From assembly GCA_004357435.1 (NCBI GenBank), contig SMVS01000011.1:1-6309 (forward strand): DNA of 6,309 nucleotides, in the 5' to 3' direction. The translations under genes were made by a program, and so were the position numbers. The notes under the pieces are model-generated. The model was not told the DNA's origin, made no database searches, and saw only the letters and a program-made list of their open reading frames with translations. The DNA comes from Nitrospina sp. (GTDB taxonomy: Bacteria > Nitrospinota > Nitrospinia > Nitrospinales > Nitrospinaceae). Of the stretch, positions 1-5,575 are shown in pieces. Every line of letters begins with the position of its first letter. Positions within the stretch are counted from its first letter, which is position 1.

Positions 1-59
1 GACTCAATAAAACCATAACCCTTGCTTTCATTAAACCACTTTACTTTTCCTAATGTCAT
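1..59 (-). CDS. Cold-shock protein (CspA family), 5' end only, cut by the left edge
   Basis: The minus strand from the ATG at 57-59 reads MTLGKVKWFNESKGYGFIE and then leaves the window. This is the canonical start of a CspA-type cold-shock domain: the GKVKWFN strand followed by the RNP1 motif KGYGFI, whose aromatic residues stack on single-stranded RNA or DNA. Family members are about 65-75 residues, so roughly a quarter is visible. They act in the cytoplasm as nucleic-acid chaperones that melt RNA structure, either in the cold or constitutively. The start is supported by AGGAG at 71-75 (minus strand), 11 bases before the ATG. Which paralogue this is, and whether it is cold-induced, cannot be told from 19 residues. 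The identification itself is secure because every visible residue fits the family. Confidence 0.92.
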   Translation of the reverse strand, partial: MTLGKVKWFNESKGYGFIE

Positions 60-430
60 AATGGATGATTCTCCTAAATATTCTGGGAAGTTTCGGCCAA
101 AACCGAAAACAGTTTTCCCGTTTTTAATTAAGGGCTGGTCAATTGTCTGAACCTATGAGGGGGGACGACCGAGGTAACAACCACCCTTAAAGAAGGATGG
201 GCCTTAAAAAACAACAATCAATGTGTCTTAACCTTGGGCGAGGGGAAATACTCCGTTTCGCTACAACTTTAATCAACCCAACTTGATTTAGCGATCTTAT
301 CATAACCCATCCTTTATAGCCAATTCATTTGGCCGGGAAAATGGAGTGATCGCGGGAAAACCACGTCTGGCCCGCGGCGCCAGCCATAGAACTCCGATAT
401 ACTATTAATTTTCAATGAGATACAAGAGGG
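60..430 (-). promoter_or_regulatory. Presumed leader and upstream region of the cold-shock gene
   Basis: No reading frame of note lies here. On the minus strand, upstream of the cold-shock start, there are two hairpins. At 181-200, CCATCCTT pairs with AAGGGTGG around a CTTT loop; all eight pairs form on the minus-strand RNA because the single odd pair is G-U, while the plus-strand version has a C-A mismatch. At 90-110, GTTTtCGG pairs with CCGAAAC with one bulged base. The Shine-Dalgarno AGGAG is at 71-75. Another CCCATCCTT is at 306-314 on the plus strand, able to pair with 193-201, and CGCGGG/CCCGCG face each other at 351-356 and 371-376. csp genes in other bacteria often have long structured leaders. 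I found no convincing -35/-10 pair, so the leader length is unknown. Confidence 0.4.
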
Positions 431-466
431 CTACGGGGTCGCAGGCCATAGGGTTGAACCCTGTAG
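431..466. repeat. 9-bp inverted repeat
   Basis: CTACGGGGT (431-439) can pair with ACCCTGTAG (458-466) across 18 bases with one G-T wobble. Inside it, AGGGTT-G-AACCCT (450-462) is a perfect inverted repeat that would compete with the outer stem. No T-run follows on either side, so it does not look like an intrinsic terminator. It sits just upstream of the tandem repeat pair at 519-681 and may belong to the same repeat-rich patch. Function unknown. Confidence 0.45.
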
Positions 467-518
467 CAAGGCCCGGCGCCCCCCGCGGGAGAAGCAGATA
501 ACTGACCGCTGGTTTTTT

Positions 519-590
519 GCCACGAAATTGTTGGACGCAAACAGAGTGTGACCCGTTGCACCCAGCCGCAGGCTGGCAGGTTGCACTTGG
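519..590. repeat. 72-base interspersed-type repeat, copy 1 (contains a 6-bp hairpin)
   Basis: This copy matches 610-681 at 67 of 72 positions by direct alignment, without gaps. It contains the perfect hairpin CCAGCC-GCA-GGCTGG (562-576), followed by CAGGTTGCACTTGG. The similarity extends weakly upstream: a TAACTG.CC segment followed by a T-rich stretch precedes both copies (from about 499 and about 594). There are no coding signals; short frames crossing it on either strand simply translate the repeat. The mix of hairpin and near-identical copies resembles REP- or MITE-like dispersed repeats. Target-site duplications and a transposase were not seen. Confidence 0.8.
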
Positions 591-609
591 AGGTAACTGG
601 CCTTTTTAT

Positions 610-681
610 GCCACGAAATTGTTGAACGCAAGCAGAGTGTGACCCGTTGCCTCCAGCCGCAGGCTGGCAGGTTGCACCTGG
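610..681. repeat. 72-base interspersed-type repeat, copy 2
   Basis: This is the second tandem copy, offset 91 bases from copy 1. The five differences from copy 1 all lie outside the CCAGCC-GCA-GGCTGG hairpin (653-667 here). Its 3' end reads GTTGCACCTGG, matching the perfect inverted repeat CCAGGT-TGC-ACCTGG seen at the diverged locus near 1455. The copy runs directly into an unassigned reading frame (647-907), so it may have replaced or joined that frame's original 5' end. Two copies with a 19-base gap do not make a CRISPR array. Confidence 0.8.
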
Positions 682-907
682 CTGGTCAATTCACGCCATA
701 GGTTTTGGGGTAATAGGAAGGATCATTGAAACAATATCCCTTCTCGATGTAGGCGAAGTAAAAATCGGTAACACCACTTTGGAAGGTGGGAAATTGGGTA
801 TGACCGTGCCGGGCGAAAGCATAGCCCAGGCAATAAAAATAGCGGATGATGCGATTCGGAATCATGGCAACCATTTCACGGATAGAAGGTTGACTGGTCC
901 CCGTTAA
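647..907 (+). pseudogene. Reading-frame fragment of unknown function with a repeat-derived 5' end
   Basis: The frame opens with TTG inside repeat copy 2, so its first 12 or so codons are repeat sequence rather than a real N-terminus. After codon 16 (from 695) it looks protein-like: 55 of 70 codons begin with a purine, as in genuine genes. Residues include a glycine-rich GFGVIG segment and a plausible helix, SIAQAIKIADDAIRNHG, near the end. ATA is used for six of ten isoleucines in this part, unlike the ATC/ATT preference of the oxidoreductase gene, which suggests transfer or decay. No ribosome-binding site with a fitting start was found (AGGAAGG at about 716-722 is followed by no ATG). I do not recognise the family. 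A small intact gene with a non-standard start, or chance openness, remain possible. Confidence 0.3.
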
Positions 908-1216
908 AATAATCCAATCTGGACCAAAGGTCAAAGGGAATTTAAAAAATTTCCACTGCTCTTATTTTCACATCCAGCCATTTCACCTGCTTAAAAATCA
1001 AGCACCGCGCAATTTTTATTCCCGATCGATCCCTCCCTCCCATCCGGGCCAAATTAAAATCGGCTGACCGTGGGCACTTCCTAAGTGAGGACTTTTAAAG
1101 CATTTAGTATTTTCCCATTTCTCGATAATTCCTGAAACATAAAAAAATTTCGTTTTGGCGTATAAATTGCTGTGCCAATCCCTTTCGTTTTAAATTTCCT
1201 CTCTTCAAAGAAACTC
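908..1216. other. Intergenic DNA upstream of the nitrite-reductase remnant
   Basis: AT-rich DNA with no supported gene. On the minus strand a short frame, MAGCENKSSGNFLNSL, starts near 982 after AGCAGGTGAA and ends within 16 codons; it is too short to call. TATAAA at 1161-1166 could be a -10 element for the gene starting at 1217, but no acceptable -35 lies 16-18 bases upstream. CACTT-CCT-AAGTG (1075-1087) is a small hairpin with no T-run close behind it. An imperfect palindrome, GGGAATTT to AATTTCC, lies around 933-951. Confidence 0.4.
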
Positions 1217-1552
1217 ATGAACAAAATTGAACGATTAAAAACCGCCAAGGACGGTTTGGATATTAAACCGGATATACAGCGGTTCGCTAAGGAAGGTTGG
1301 GGATCCATCGGCGAAGATGATATTGAGCGGCTAAAATGGTACGGCGTGTACCTGCGCAAACCCACACCGGGATTTTTTATGTTGCGGGTCCGGATCCCCA
1401 ACGGCCACACCCATTCTTATCAAGTCAGGACGCATCAAAAGAACCGGCGCTCGACCAGGTTGCACCTGGAGGCAACGAGGCCAAACTTGGATAGCCCTCC
1501 AGCAAGTGTGAAGCATGCCCAACTGTTATTGCGCGCAAGCAAAAGTTTGTAG
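1217..1552 (+). pseudogene. nirA: Truncated ferredoxin-nitrite/sulfite reductase (NirA-type), N-terminal fragment joined to repeat sequence
   Basis: From the ATG at 1217, residues 1-72 match the start of siroheme ferredoxin-nitrite/sulfite reductases. The conserved stretches are NKIERLKTAKDGLDIKPDI, FAKEGW, DDIERLKWYGVYLRKPTPG and FFMLRVRIPNG. The intact enzyme reduces nitrite to ammonium (or sulfite to sulfide) in the cytoplasm, is usually about 500 or more residues long, and binds siroheme and [4Fe-4S] through cysteines in its C-terminal half. All of that is missing. Homology ends at about residue 72 (near 1432); the remaining 39 codons to the TAG at 1550-1552 translate repeat-like DNA. No continuation appears in other frames before the convergent ankyrin gene. 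The ribosome-binding site is weak (AAAGAA). A nitrite role fits slightly better than sulfite, but this fragment cannot settle it. The fragment cannot be catalytic. Confidence 0.85.
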
Positions 1553-1580
1553 CCGCCTCTCCCGCAGGGAGCCAGGTGTG
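1455..1580. repeat. Diverged repeat locus at the nirA break point
   Basis: CAGGTTGCACCTGGAGGCAA (starting 1457) closely matches the 3' end and flank of repeat copy 1 (577 on). It holds the perfect inverted repeat CCAGGT-TGC-ACCTGG (1455-1469), nested GTTGC/GCAAC arms (1459-1463, 1472-1476), and a longer pair CTGGAGG/CCTCCAG (1466-1472, 1496-1502). Further on, CTCCC-GCA-GGGAG (1559-1571) has the same GCA loop as the CCAGCC-GCA-GGCTGG hairpins of copies 1 and 2 but a different stem. Read on the minus strand, the order of blocks (GCGGGAGA, T-rich, TTGG, TTGC, CCAGGTGCAAC) also resembles the region from about 483 onward. The orientation is ambiguous because the core is nearly palindromic. This is probably an older member of the same family. 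Confidence 0.5.
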
Positions 1581-1606
1581 ACTTTTTGACTTCGGGCCCT
1601 GCCCGG

Positions 1607-2170
1607 TCACTGCCGGCCGCCGTTTTTGCGAAGCAGTTTTGCGACTTCTTTTTTATTTTCCTGAGAAGCCATAAACAAGGGCGTGATGTTGTTCTTGTCC
1701 CTGGCGTTGACCTGGGCCCCTTTTTCAAGGAGCACTCGCGCCGCCTCCAGGCGGCCCTCAACCGCGGCCCAGTGCAGGGGGGTGCCGCCGCCGGTGCTTT
1801 CCCGGGCATTGGGGTCCGCCCCCTGGTCGATGAGCAGGCTCACCGTCTCGCCATGCCCGGCATAAGCCGCCAGATGCAGGGGCGTCCGCCCATCCAGATC
1901 TACTACGTCCACCTCGGCGCCGTGCTCAAGGAAGGCCGCCGCCGCCAACGACGATCCCAGAAAAGCCGCCGCATGCAGGGCCGTCAGGCCTTCTTCCGTA
2001 CGGCCATTGACGTCCGCTCCCAGAGTGACCAACCCGCCAGCCAGAGTCGGGTTATCCGCTTGCGCCGCGTATTGCAGAACCAGGACTCCGGCTTTGGTGG
2101 TCTTCAATGCGATCACCGTACCGATGAGAGCCATGACCATAAAAATTAAAAGACGCGTCAGTTTTTTCAT
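1607..2170 (-). CDS. Ankyrin-repeat protein with an N-terminal signal or anchor segment
   Basis: 187 residues from the ATG at 2168-2170. Residues 1-4 are MKKL and about 5-22 are hydrophobic (from TRLLIFMVMALIG on), a Sec signal peptide or membrane anchor. No clear AxA cleavage site is seen, so anchoring in the inner membrane is possible. Four ankyrin repeats follow at about 58-91, 92-124, 125-158 and 159-187, each with the (T)PLHxAA or ALHAAA helix start and the LLxxGAxxN(A)R loop. A half repeat (GGLVTLGADVNGR) precedes them. Ankyrin repeats bind partner proteins; the partner is unknown. I chose this start over the ATG at 2239 because the basic-hydrophobic N-terminus begins here, GTGGGG lies six bases upstream, and the predicted promoter's start site falls downstream of 2239. 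The gene converges on the nirA remnant. Periplasmic ankyrin proteins near oxidative enzymes are known elsewhere, but a link to the neighbouring oxidoreductase is only a guess. Confidence 0.85.
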   Translation of the reverse strand: MKKLTRLLIFMVMALIGTVIALKTTKAGVLVLQYAAQADNPTLAGGLVTLGADVNGRTEEGLTALHAAAFLGSSLAAAAFLEHGAEVDVVDLDGRTPLHLAAYAGHGETVSLLIDQGADPNARESTGGGTPLHWAAVEGRLEAARVLLEKGAQVNARDKNNITPLFMASQENKKEVAKLLRKNGGRQ

Positions 2171-2241
2171 GAAGTGCCCCACTATCCTTTTAAAAAATAT
2201 CCCATGATCGGAATTTTTCCGGGTTATCCACCCTTGCATTC

Positions 2242-2270
2242 AAGGTAATGATAGAAGCCGAAATTGTCAA
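2242..2270 (-). promoter_or_regulatory. Sigma70-like promoter for the ankyrin gene
   Basis: On the minus strand a perfect -35 TTGACA (2265-2270) is followed after 17 bases by TACCTT (2242-2247), a weak -10 that keeps T1, A2 and T6. Transcription would begin near 2235, giving a leader of about 65 bases to the ATG at 2170. This implies that the ankyrin gene can be transcribed separately from the oxidoreductase gene upstream. Confidence 0.45.
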
Positions 2271-2342
2271 AATTTAACGGAGAAGGCGGGCGCCATCCCA
2301 AACTGTCAGCCGGTGGGGTCCAGCGGCACGTGTGATACCTCT

Positions 2343-4562
2343 TCAATTTTCTTTTTCGACCTGGACGGCGATGGATTTGAAGGCAGGCGTGCGGGATTGC
2401 AAATCGTGGGTGCGCGGCACCAGCACGTTCGCCTCCGGATAGTACATCATGATGTTGCGCGATCGGATCGGATAGGCCACCAGTTTTTGACCCGCCAGCG
2501 TGCCGGTGCGGTTTTTGACCGTGACGGTATCGTTGTCCCGCCAACCCAAAGCTGTTATGTCTGCTGGATTCATCAGCACCACGTTGCGGCAATCGACCCC
2601 GCGGAACTTGTCAAAGTTTTCATAGACCACGGTGTTGAACTGGCCCTCGGAGCGCACCGTCATCATTAAAAAATGATGGTTCGGCTCGGCCTCCATTTTA
2701 TGAACAGTTTTTTCAGAAACTTTGAACCGGGCTTTGCCGCTGGCGGTGGAAAACTTCGGCTCGTGCAGGATGCGGCCTTCGATATGAAACTCCTCACGGC
2801 TGACATCAATATCTGAGATTTTCTGCATCCCCTTGACGACCCGCCCGATCACCTGGCGGATGTTGCGGGTGGCGGCGAGTTCCGCCCAGGGGATGGCGCT
2901 TTCCTTAAGAACGCGCCGGGCCACCTCGGCAATGATGCGGACTTCACTGCGCGGCCCCGCATAGCGTGCCGGTCCGCCCTCACTGAGCCGCACATAGCTG
3001 AACATGCTTTCCTGAGTGGTCGGCTCCGGTTCCTCGTCCCGTGCCTGCACCGGCAGGACGAGCGTGGTCTGTCCCCGCCCCTGAAAATGCGTCTGGTTCA
3101 GCGTGGTGTTCATATAAAGCGTGAAACCGATTTTCCCCAGAGCCGCCTCGGCGAATTTTGAATCGGGGTTCGATCCAAACAGGTTGCCGCCCAGGTTCCA
3201 GGCAAAATCGAACAGCCCCGCACCCGCCGATTCAACACAGGCCAAGGTGTCCAAACCCTTTTGGGCCGGGAGTTTGATGCCGTAAAGGGATTCCAGATTG
3301 TCCAGGAACTCTTTTTTCAACTGCGGCGTCACACCGACCGTGCCGATGCCCTGCACGTTGCTGTGACCGCGCAGGGGCAACAACCCGGCGTACCGGCGGC
3401 CCAGCATGCCGCGCAGTAACGACAGGTTCACGATGGACTGCACATTGTCGACGCCATGCGCGTGGTGGGTGATGCCCATCGCCCAGGCAAACACCACGTT
3501 GTTCGCACGGGCATACTGCCCGGCCACACTCTCCATCTGATCGCGCGACACACCCGATTCGGATTCGATCTCCGGCCAGGACGCGGCTGTAACAAATCGT
3601 TTATAAATTTCAAATCCTTCGGTGTGCTCCTCAATAAAACTGGCGTCGATCACTCCCGGTTTATGCTCGTCCATATTGAACAGCGCTTTGGCGACGCCTT
3701 TCATAAATGCCCGGTCACCGCCGATGTGAGGTTGCACATAGGTGCTGGCGATTTCGGACCCGAATAATAAACTCCGCACCTCGGAAGGCACGCTGAAATT
3801 TTCCAGGCCGCGCTCACGCGCCGGGTTGACCACGATCACTTTGCCGCCGCGGCGGCGCACGTCCAGCAGGTTGCGCATGAACCGGGGATGGTTCGAGGCC
3901 GGGTTGGCGCCCATTAAAAAAATCAAATCGGACTGATCGAGGTCGTCCAGTTGCACGGTGGCGGTGCTGGTCCCCAGGCTCTCCGTCAAACCGACGCCGG
4001 AGGCCTGATGGCAATAAAAGGAACAATTATTGACGTTGTTGGTGCCGAAATTGCGGGCCAGCAATTGCAGGAGGAATCCGGCCTCGTTGGAAGAGCGTCC
4101 GCTGGCATAAAAAAAGGTGCGCTCAGGTGACGCCGCCCGCAAGCGATCCACTGCCAGGTCCAACGCCTCTTCCCAGGAAATCGCGCGGTAGTGCTGACGG
4201 TCTGGAGTCAGCAGAAGCGGACGGGTGAGGCGTCCGGCGTGTTCCAACTGCAAGGGGGTCCAGGTCCTTAGGGTAGCGACAGCATGCCGCTCAAAAAATT
4301 CCAGCGGGATTTCCGCCTGCATATCCGAAGCCTGAGCGAAGAAGGATTTTTTGCACACTTGCGGGAAACGGCCTTGTTCATCCCGCAACCCGCCCTGCTG
4401 GCCGCCCATGCCGAGCGCGCAACTTTTGCAAGTGTTTTTAGACAGGAGCGCCTTGAACAAAGGCCAACCGCCCGCCCGCCACGCCAGTTTCAGCGACGCC
4501 AGAATCGAATCCCATCCCGCCACCGTTCTTGGAATTTTAGCCGTCATCGTCATTCGCCCCAT
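2343..4562 (-). CDS. FdhF/YdeP-family molybdopterin oxidoreductase
   Basis: 739 residues, close to E. coli YdeP (about 760) and alignable end to end. The N-terminus has C45-x2-C48 (NTCKSCALGMGG) and C70, the reduced cysteine set of YdeP-like proteins; the position of the third cysteine of a formate-dehydrogenase FeS motif is Met52. Cys184 in NCSFYCHQASGVGL aligns with the Sec/Cys that ligates molybdenum in FdhF. Other landmarks are FYASGRSSNEA (151-161), GANPASNHPR (218-227), the GMGITHHAHG region (362-370), PLRGHSNVQGIGTVG (396-410), SGKARF (608-613), and a C-terminal dinucleotide-binding domain from about 630 (MMTVRSEGQFNTVVY). There is no twin-arginine signal, so it should be cytoplasmic. 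The substrate is unknown; YdeP has been linked to acid resistance in E. coli. No fdhD or electron-transfer subunit is adjacent. The start is uncertain among Met1, Met4 and Met6; GGGG spaced nine bases before Met6 favours the last. TACAAT at 4579-4584 could be its -10. Confidence 0.93.
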   Translation of the reverse strand: MGRMTMTAKIPRTVAGWDSILASLKLAWRAGGWPLFKALLSKNTCKSCALGMGGQQGGLRDEQGRFPQVCKKSFFAQASDMQAEIPLEFFERHAVATLRTWTPLQLEHAGRLTRPLLLTPDRQHYRAISWEEALDLAVDRLRAASPERTFFYASGRSSNEAGFLLQLLARNFGTNNVNNCSFYCHQASGVGLTESLGTSTATVQLDDLDQSDLIFLMGANPASNHPRFMRNLLDVRRRGGKVIVVNPARERGLENFSVPSEVRSLLFGSEIASTYVQPHIGGDRAFMKGVAKALFNMDEHKPGVIDASFIEEHTEGFEIYKRFVTAASWPEIESESGVSRDQMESVAGQYARANNVVFAWAMGITHHAHGVDNVQSIVNLSLLRGMLGRRYAGLLPLRGHSNVQGIGTVGVTPQLKKEFLDNLESLYGIKLPAQKGLDTLACVESAGAGLFDFAWNLGGNLFGSNPDSKFAEAALGKIGFTLYMNTTLNQTHFQGRGQTTLVLPVQARDEEPEPTTQESMFSYVRLSEGGPARYAGPRSEVRIIAEVARRVLKESAIPWAELAATRNIRQVIGRVVKGMQKISDIDVSREEFHIEGRILHEPKFSTASGKARFKVSEKTVHKMEAEPNHHFLMMTVRSEGQFNTVVYENFDKFRGVDCRNVVLMNPADITALGWRDNDTVTVKNRTGTLAGQKLVAYPIRSRNIMMYYPEANVLVPRTHDLQSRTPAFKSIAVQVEKEN

Positions 4563-4578
4563 GAGAGATTAACAACCT

Positions 4579-4584
4579 ATTGTA
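4579..4584 (-). promoter_or_regulatory. Possible -10 element for the oxidoreductase gene
   Basis: TACAAT on the minus strand matches five of six bases of the -10 consensus and lies 16 bases before the first ATG of the oxidoreductase. No recognisable -35 lies 16-18 bases further up, where the T-arm of the tRNA-like sequence is. If it is used, the leader would be only about 10 bases, too short to carry a normal Shine-Dalgarno for Met1. Confidence 0.25.
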
Positions 4585-4593
4585 GCGCGGCTG

Positions 4594-4661
4594 ACCGGCC
4601 GGGGAGACTCGAACTCGCAACTTGCGGCGTGACAGGCCGTTGGTCACTGAATCACCGGCAT
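4594..4661 (-). tRNA. Shortened, probably degenerate tRNA-Asp(GUC)-like sequence
   Basis: On the minus strand an A-box-like TGATTCAGTGA (4654 down) is followed by an anticodon arm with loop CTGTCAC (4635-4629), giving anticodon GTC at 4633-4631 with T33 and A37. Four of five stem pairs form (CGGC/GCCG). A five-base variable loop comes next, then a T-arm GCGAG-TTCGAGT-CTCCC (4618-4602) with four of five pairs. CTGTCACGC and GTTCGAGTC are typical of bacterial tRNA-Asp. The defects are serious: the D-arm has 11 bases instead of about 16 and no stem, the 5' bases pair poorly with the acceptor 3' strand CGGCCGG (4601-4595), and no CCA is encoded. The total is 68 bases. I read it as a tRNA relic or an attachment-site remnant rather than a working tRNA, but an unusual functional tRNA is not excluded. 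Confidence 0.45.
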
Positions 4662-4687
4662 CTTCCCACGCCAGACACTTTATTTCC

Positions 4688-5569
4688 TCACAACAACTTT
4701 AGAGCCAGTTGCAACGCCCTTCTTTTTATTTCCGCGTTGCCCCCAAACCAGGCCAGGCGCAAGCGCGAATCCTGATTGCTGCCTATATGGTGGTCGACCG
4801 CGTAGGTCACCGCGTTCAGCAACCCCCAGGCCGTCATGCGGGCGGATTCCAAATCTTGTCCGGGAGCTTTGTTAATCGCCGCCACCGCCATGCGGGTCTT
4901 TTTCTCGGCGAACTCTTCCACCTCTTTCTGGCCCATGGTGGACAAATCCTGGATCGCCTCCGGTTGAAAGACATCGAACATATAACGGTAGGCGGTCGCT
5001 TCTTCGACGCTTTGGTTGGCCAGACGCTGGGCATCGGACGCGAACGCCGCCATCGCTTCCCGGGCCAAACCAATATTCTCTTTGGCTTTTTGAATCATTT
5101 CTGCTTCCAGCTCGGTGGACGCCGGCGACAAAAACGGGGGAGTGGATACGAACTTCCGGCGGAAAATATTTTTGAAAGTGGTTTTTGCTTTGCAGGGGAT
5201 CTGCAGGGTGTTGCCGCCCACCTCCCGCACCGCCAGCACTTGCATTTGCACCCAATCTCTTCTTTCATTCCGCGACGCAAACAGCAGGCACCCGGCCACC
5301 GGGTCCTCTCCCGGCAAAGTGAACTGCTCGTTCACCCCGGCCAGCACCCAAATGATGCGGCCCTTGTCCAGACTCCCAACGGTCTGAAGTTGCGCATCCC
5401 CCGCCGCGATAAAAGCCTTGATGAACTGAAACATTTCGTGGTTTGCAGGGGATAAATACGGCCGTTGGTAATCGAGTTCGGCCTTGATCAGCATCTCGTG
5501 AGGGGTGAGGTTGGCCTCGATTTCCTCGCCCAGTCCGTGCCAGGGCTTTTCATGGGTCCAAGTTTTCAT
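4688..5569 (-). CDS. DUF932 (phage/plasmid-like, TIGR03299-type) protein
   Basis: 293 residues, the usual size for this family. Characteristic blocks in order are PWHGLGEEIEANLTPHEML (9-27), VGSLDKGRIIWVLAGV (64-79), a VREVGGNTLQI segment (114-124, the family's 'V.V.C.NTL' element, with Gly in place of Cys), and the C-terminal TAWGLLNAVTYAVDH (246-260) with RLAWFGG (271-277). DUF932 proteins occur mainly on phages, plasmids and integrated elements; their biochemical role is not established. There is no signal peptide or membrane segment, so it is cytoplasmic. The start ATG (5567-5569) matches the family's N-terminus, which has Trp-His near residue 10, although no Shine-Dalgarno precedes it; the promoter position suggests a leaderless message. 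The tRNA-like remnant lies 26 bases past its stop. Together these suggest cargo of a former integrated element. Confidence 0.85.
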   Translation of the reverse strand: MKTWTHEKPWHGLGEEIEANLTPHEMLIKAELDYQRPYLSPANHEMFQFIKAFIAAGDAQLQTVGSLDKGRIIWVLAGVNEQFTLPGEDPVAGCLLFASRNERRDWVQMQVLAVREVGGNTLQIPCKAKTTFKNIFRRKFVSTPPFLSPASTELEAEMIQKAKENIGLAREAMAAFASDAQRLANQSVEEATAYRYMFDVFQPEAIQDLSTMGQKEVEEFAEKKTRMAVAAINKAPGQDLESARMTAWGLLNAVTYAVDHHIGSNQDSRLRLAWFGGNAEIKRRALQLALKLL

Positions 5570-5575
5570 TCGGGC

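Noticed and set aside
519..681. Possible CRISPR array
   Set aside because: There are only two copies, the unit is 72 bases with a 19-base gap, and no cas gene is present. It does not fit repeat-spacer architecture.
695..880. Possible bacterial microcompartment (BMC) shell domain in the unassigned frame
   Set aside because: The loose resemblance (an IET motif, then a VpG..i..A....A pattern) lacks about ten residues of the BMC helix and the typical lysine and glycine positions, so it is not strong enough to name.
686..934. 82-codon minus-strand frame opposite the 647-907 fragment
   Set aside because: It shares codon boundaries with the plus frame, so its third bases are mostly pyrimidines because the plus frame is purine-first. 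The translation is unusually rich in Tyr and Phe, and the start is a TTG with no ribosome-binding site.
1593..1605. CGGGC-CCT-GCCCG hairpin just past the ankyrin stop as a terminator
   Set aside because: No T-run follows on the minus strand (it reads AAGTCAAAAAG) or on the plus strand, and the stem is only five pairs.
1586..2149. 187-codon plus-strand frame across the ankyrin gene
   Set aside because: It is the antisense of a gene with clear ankyrin repeats; its Arg/Gln-rich translation matches no family I recognise.
2300..2318. Hairpin past the oxidoreductase stop (GCCGCTGG...CCACCGGC on the minus strand) as a terminator
   Set aside because: The stem has a C-C mismatch and no U-rich tail; GC-rich sequence continues.
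4284..4775. 163-codon plus-strand frame
   Set aside because: It runs antisense through the start of the oxidoreductase, the tRNA-like sequence and the end of the DUF932 gene. Crossing three unrelated features marks it as a shadow.
4709..5455. 248-codon plus-strand frame
   Set aside because: It lies entirely antisense to the DUF932 gene, whose minus-strand protein has conserved family blocks; this one has none.
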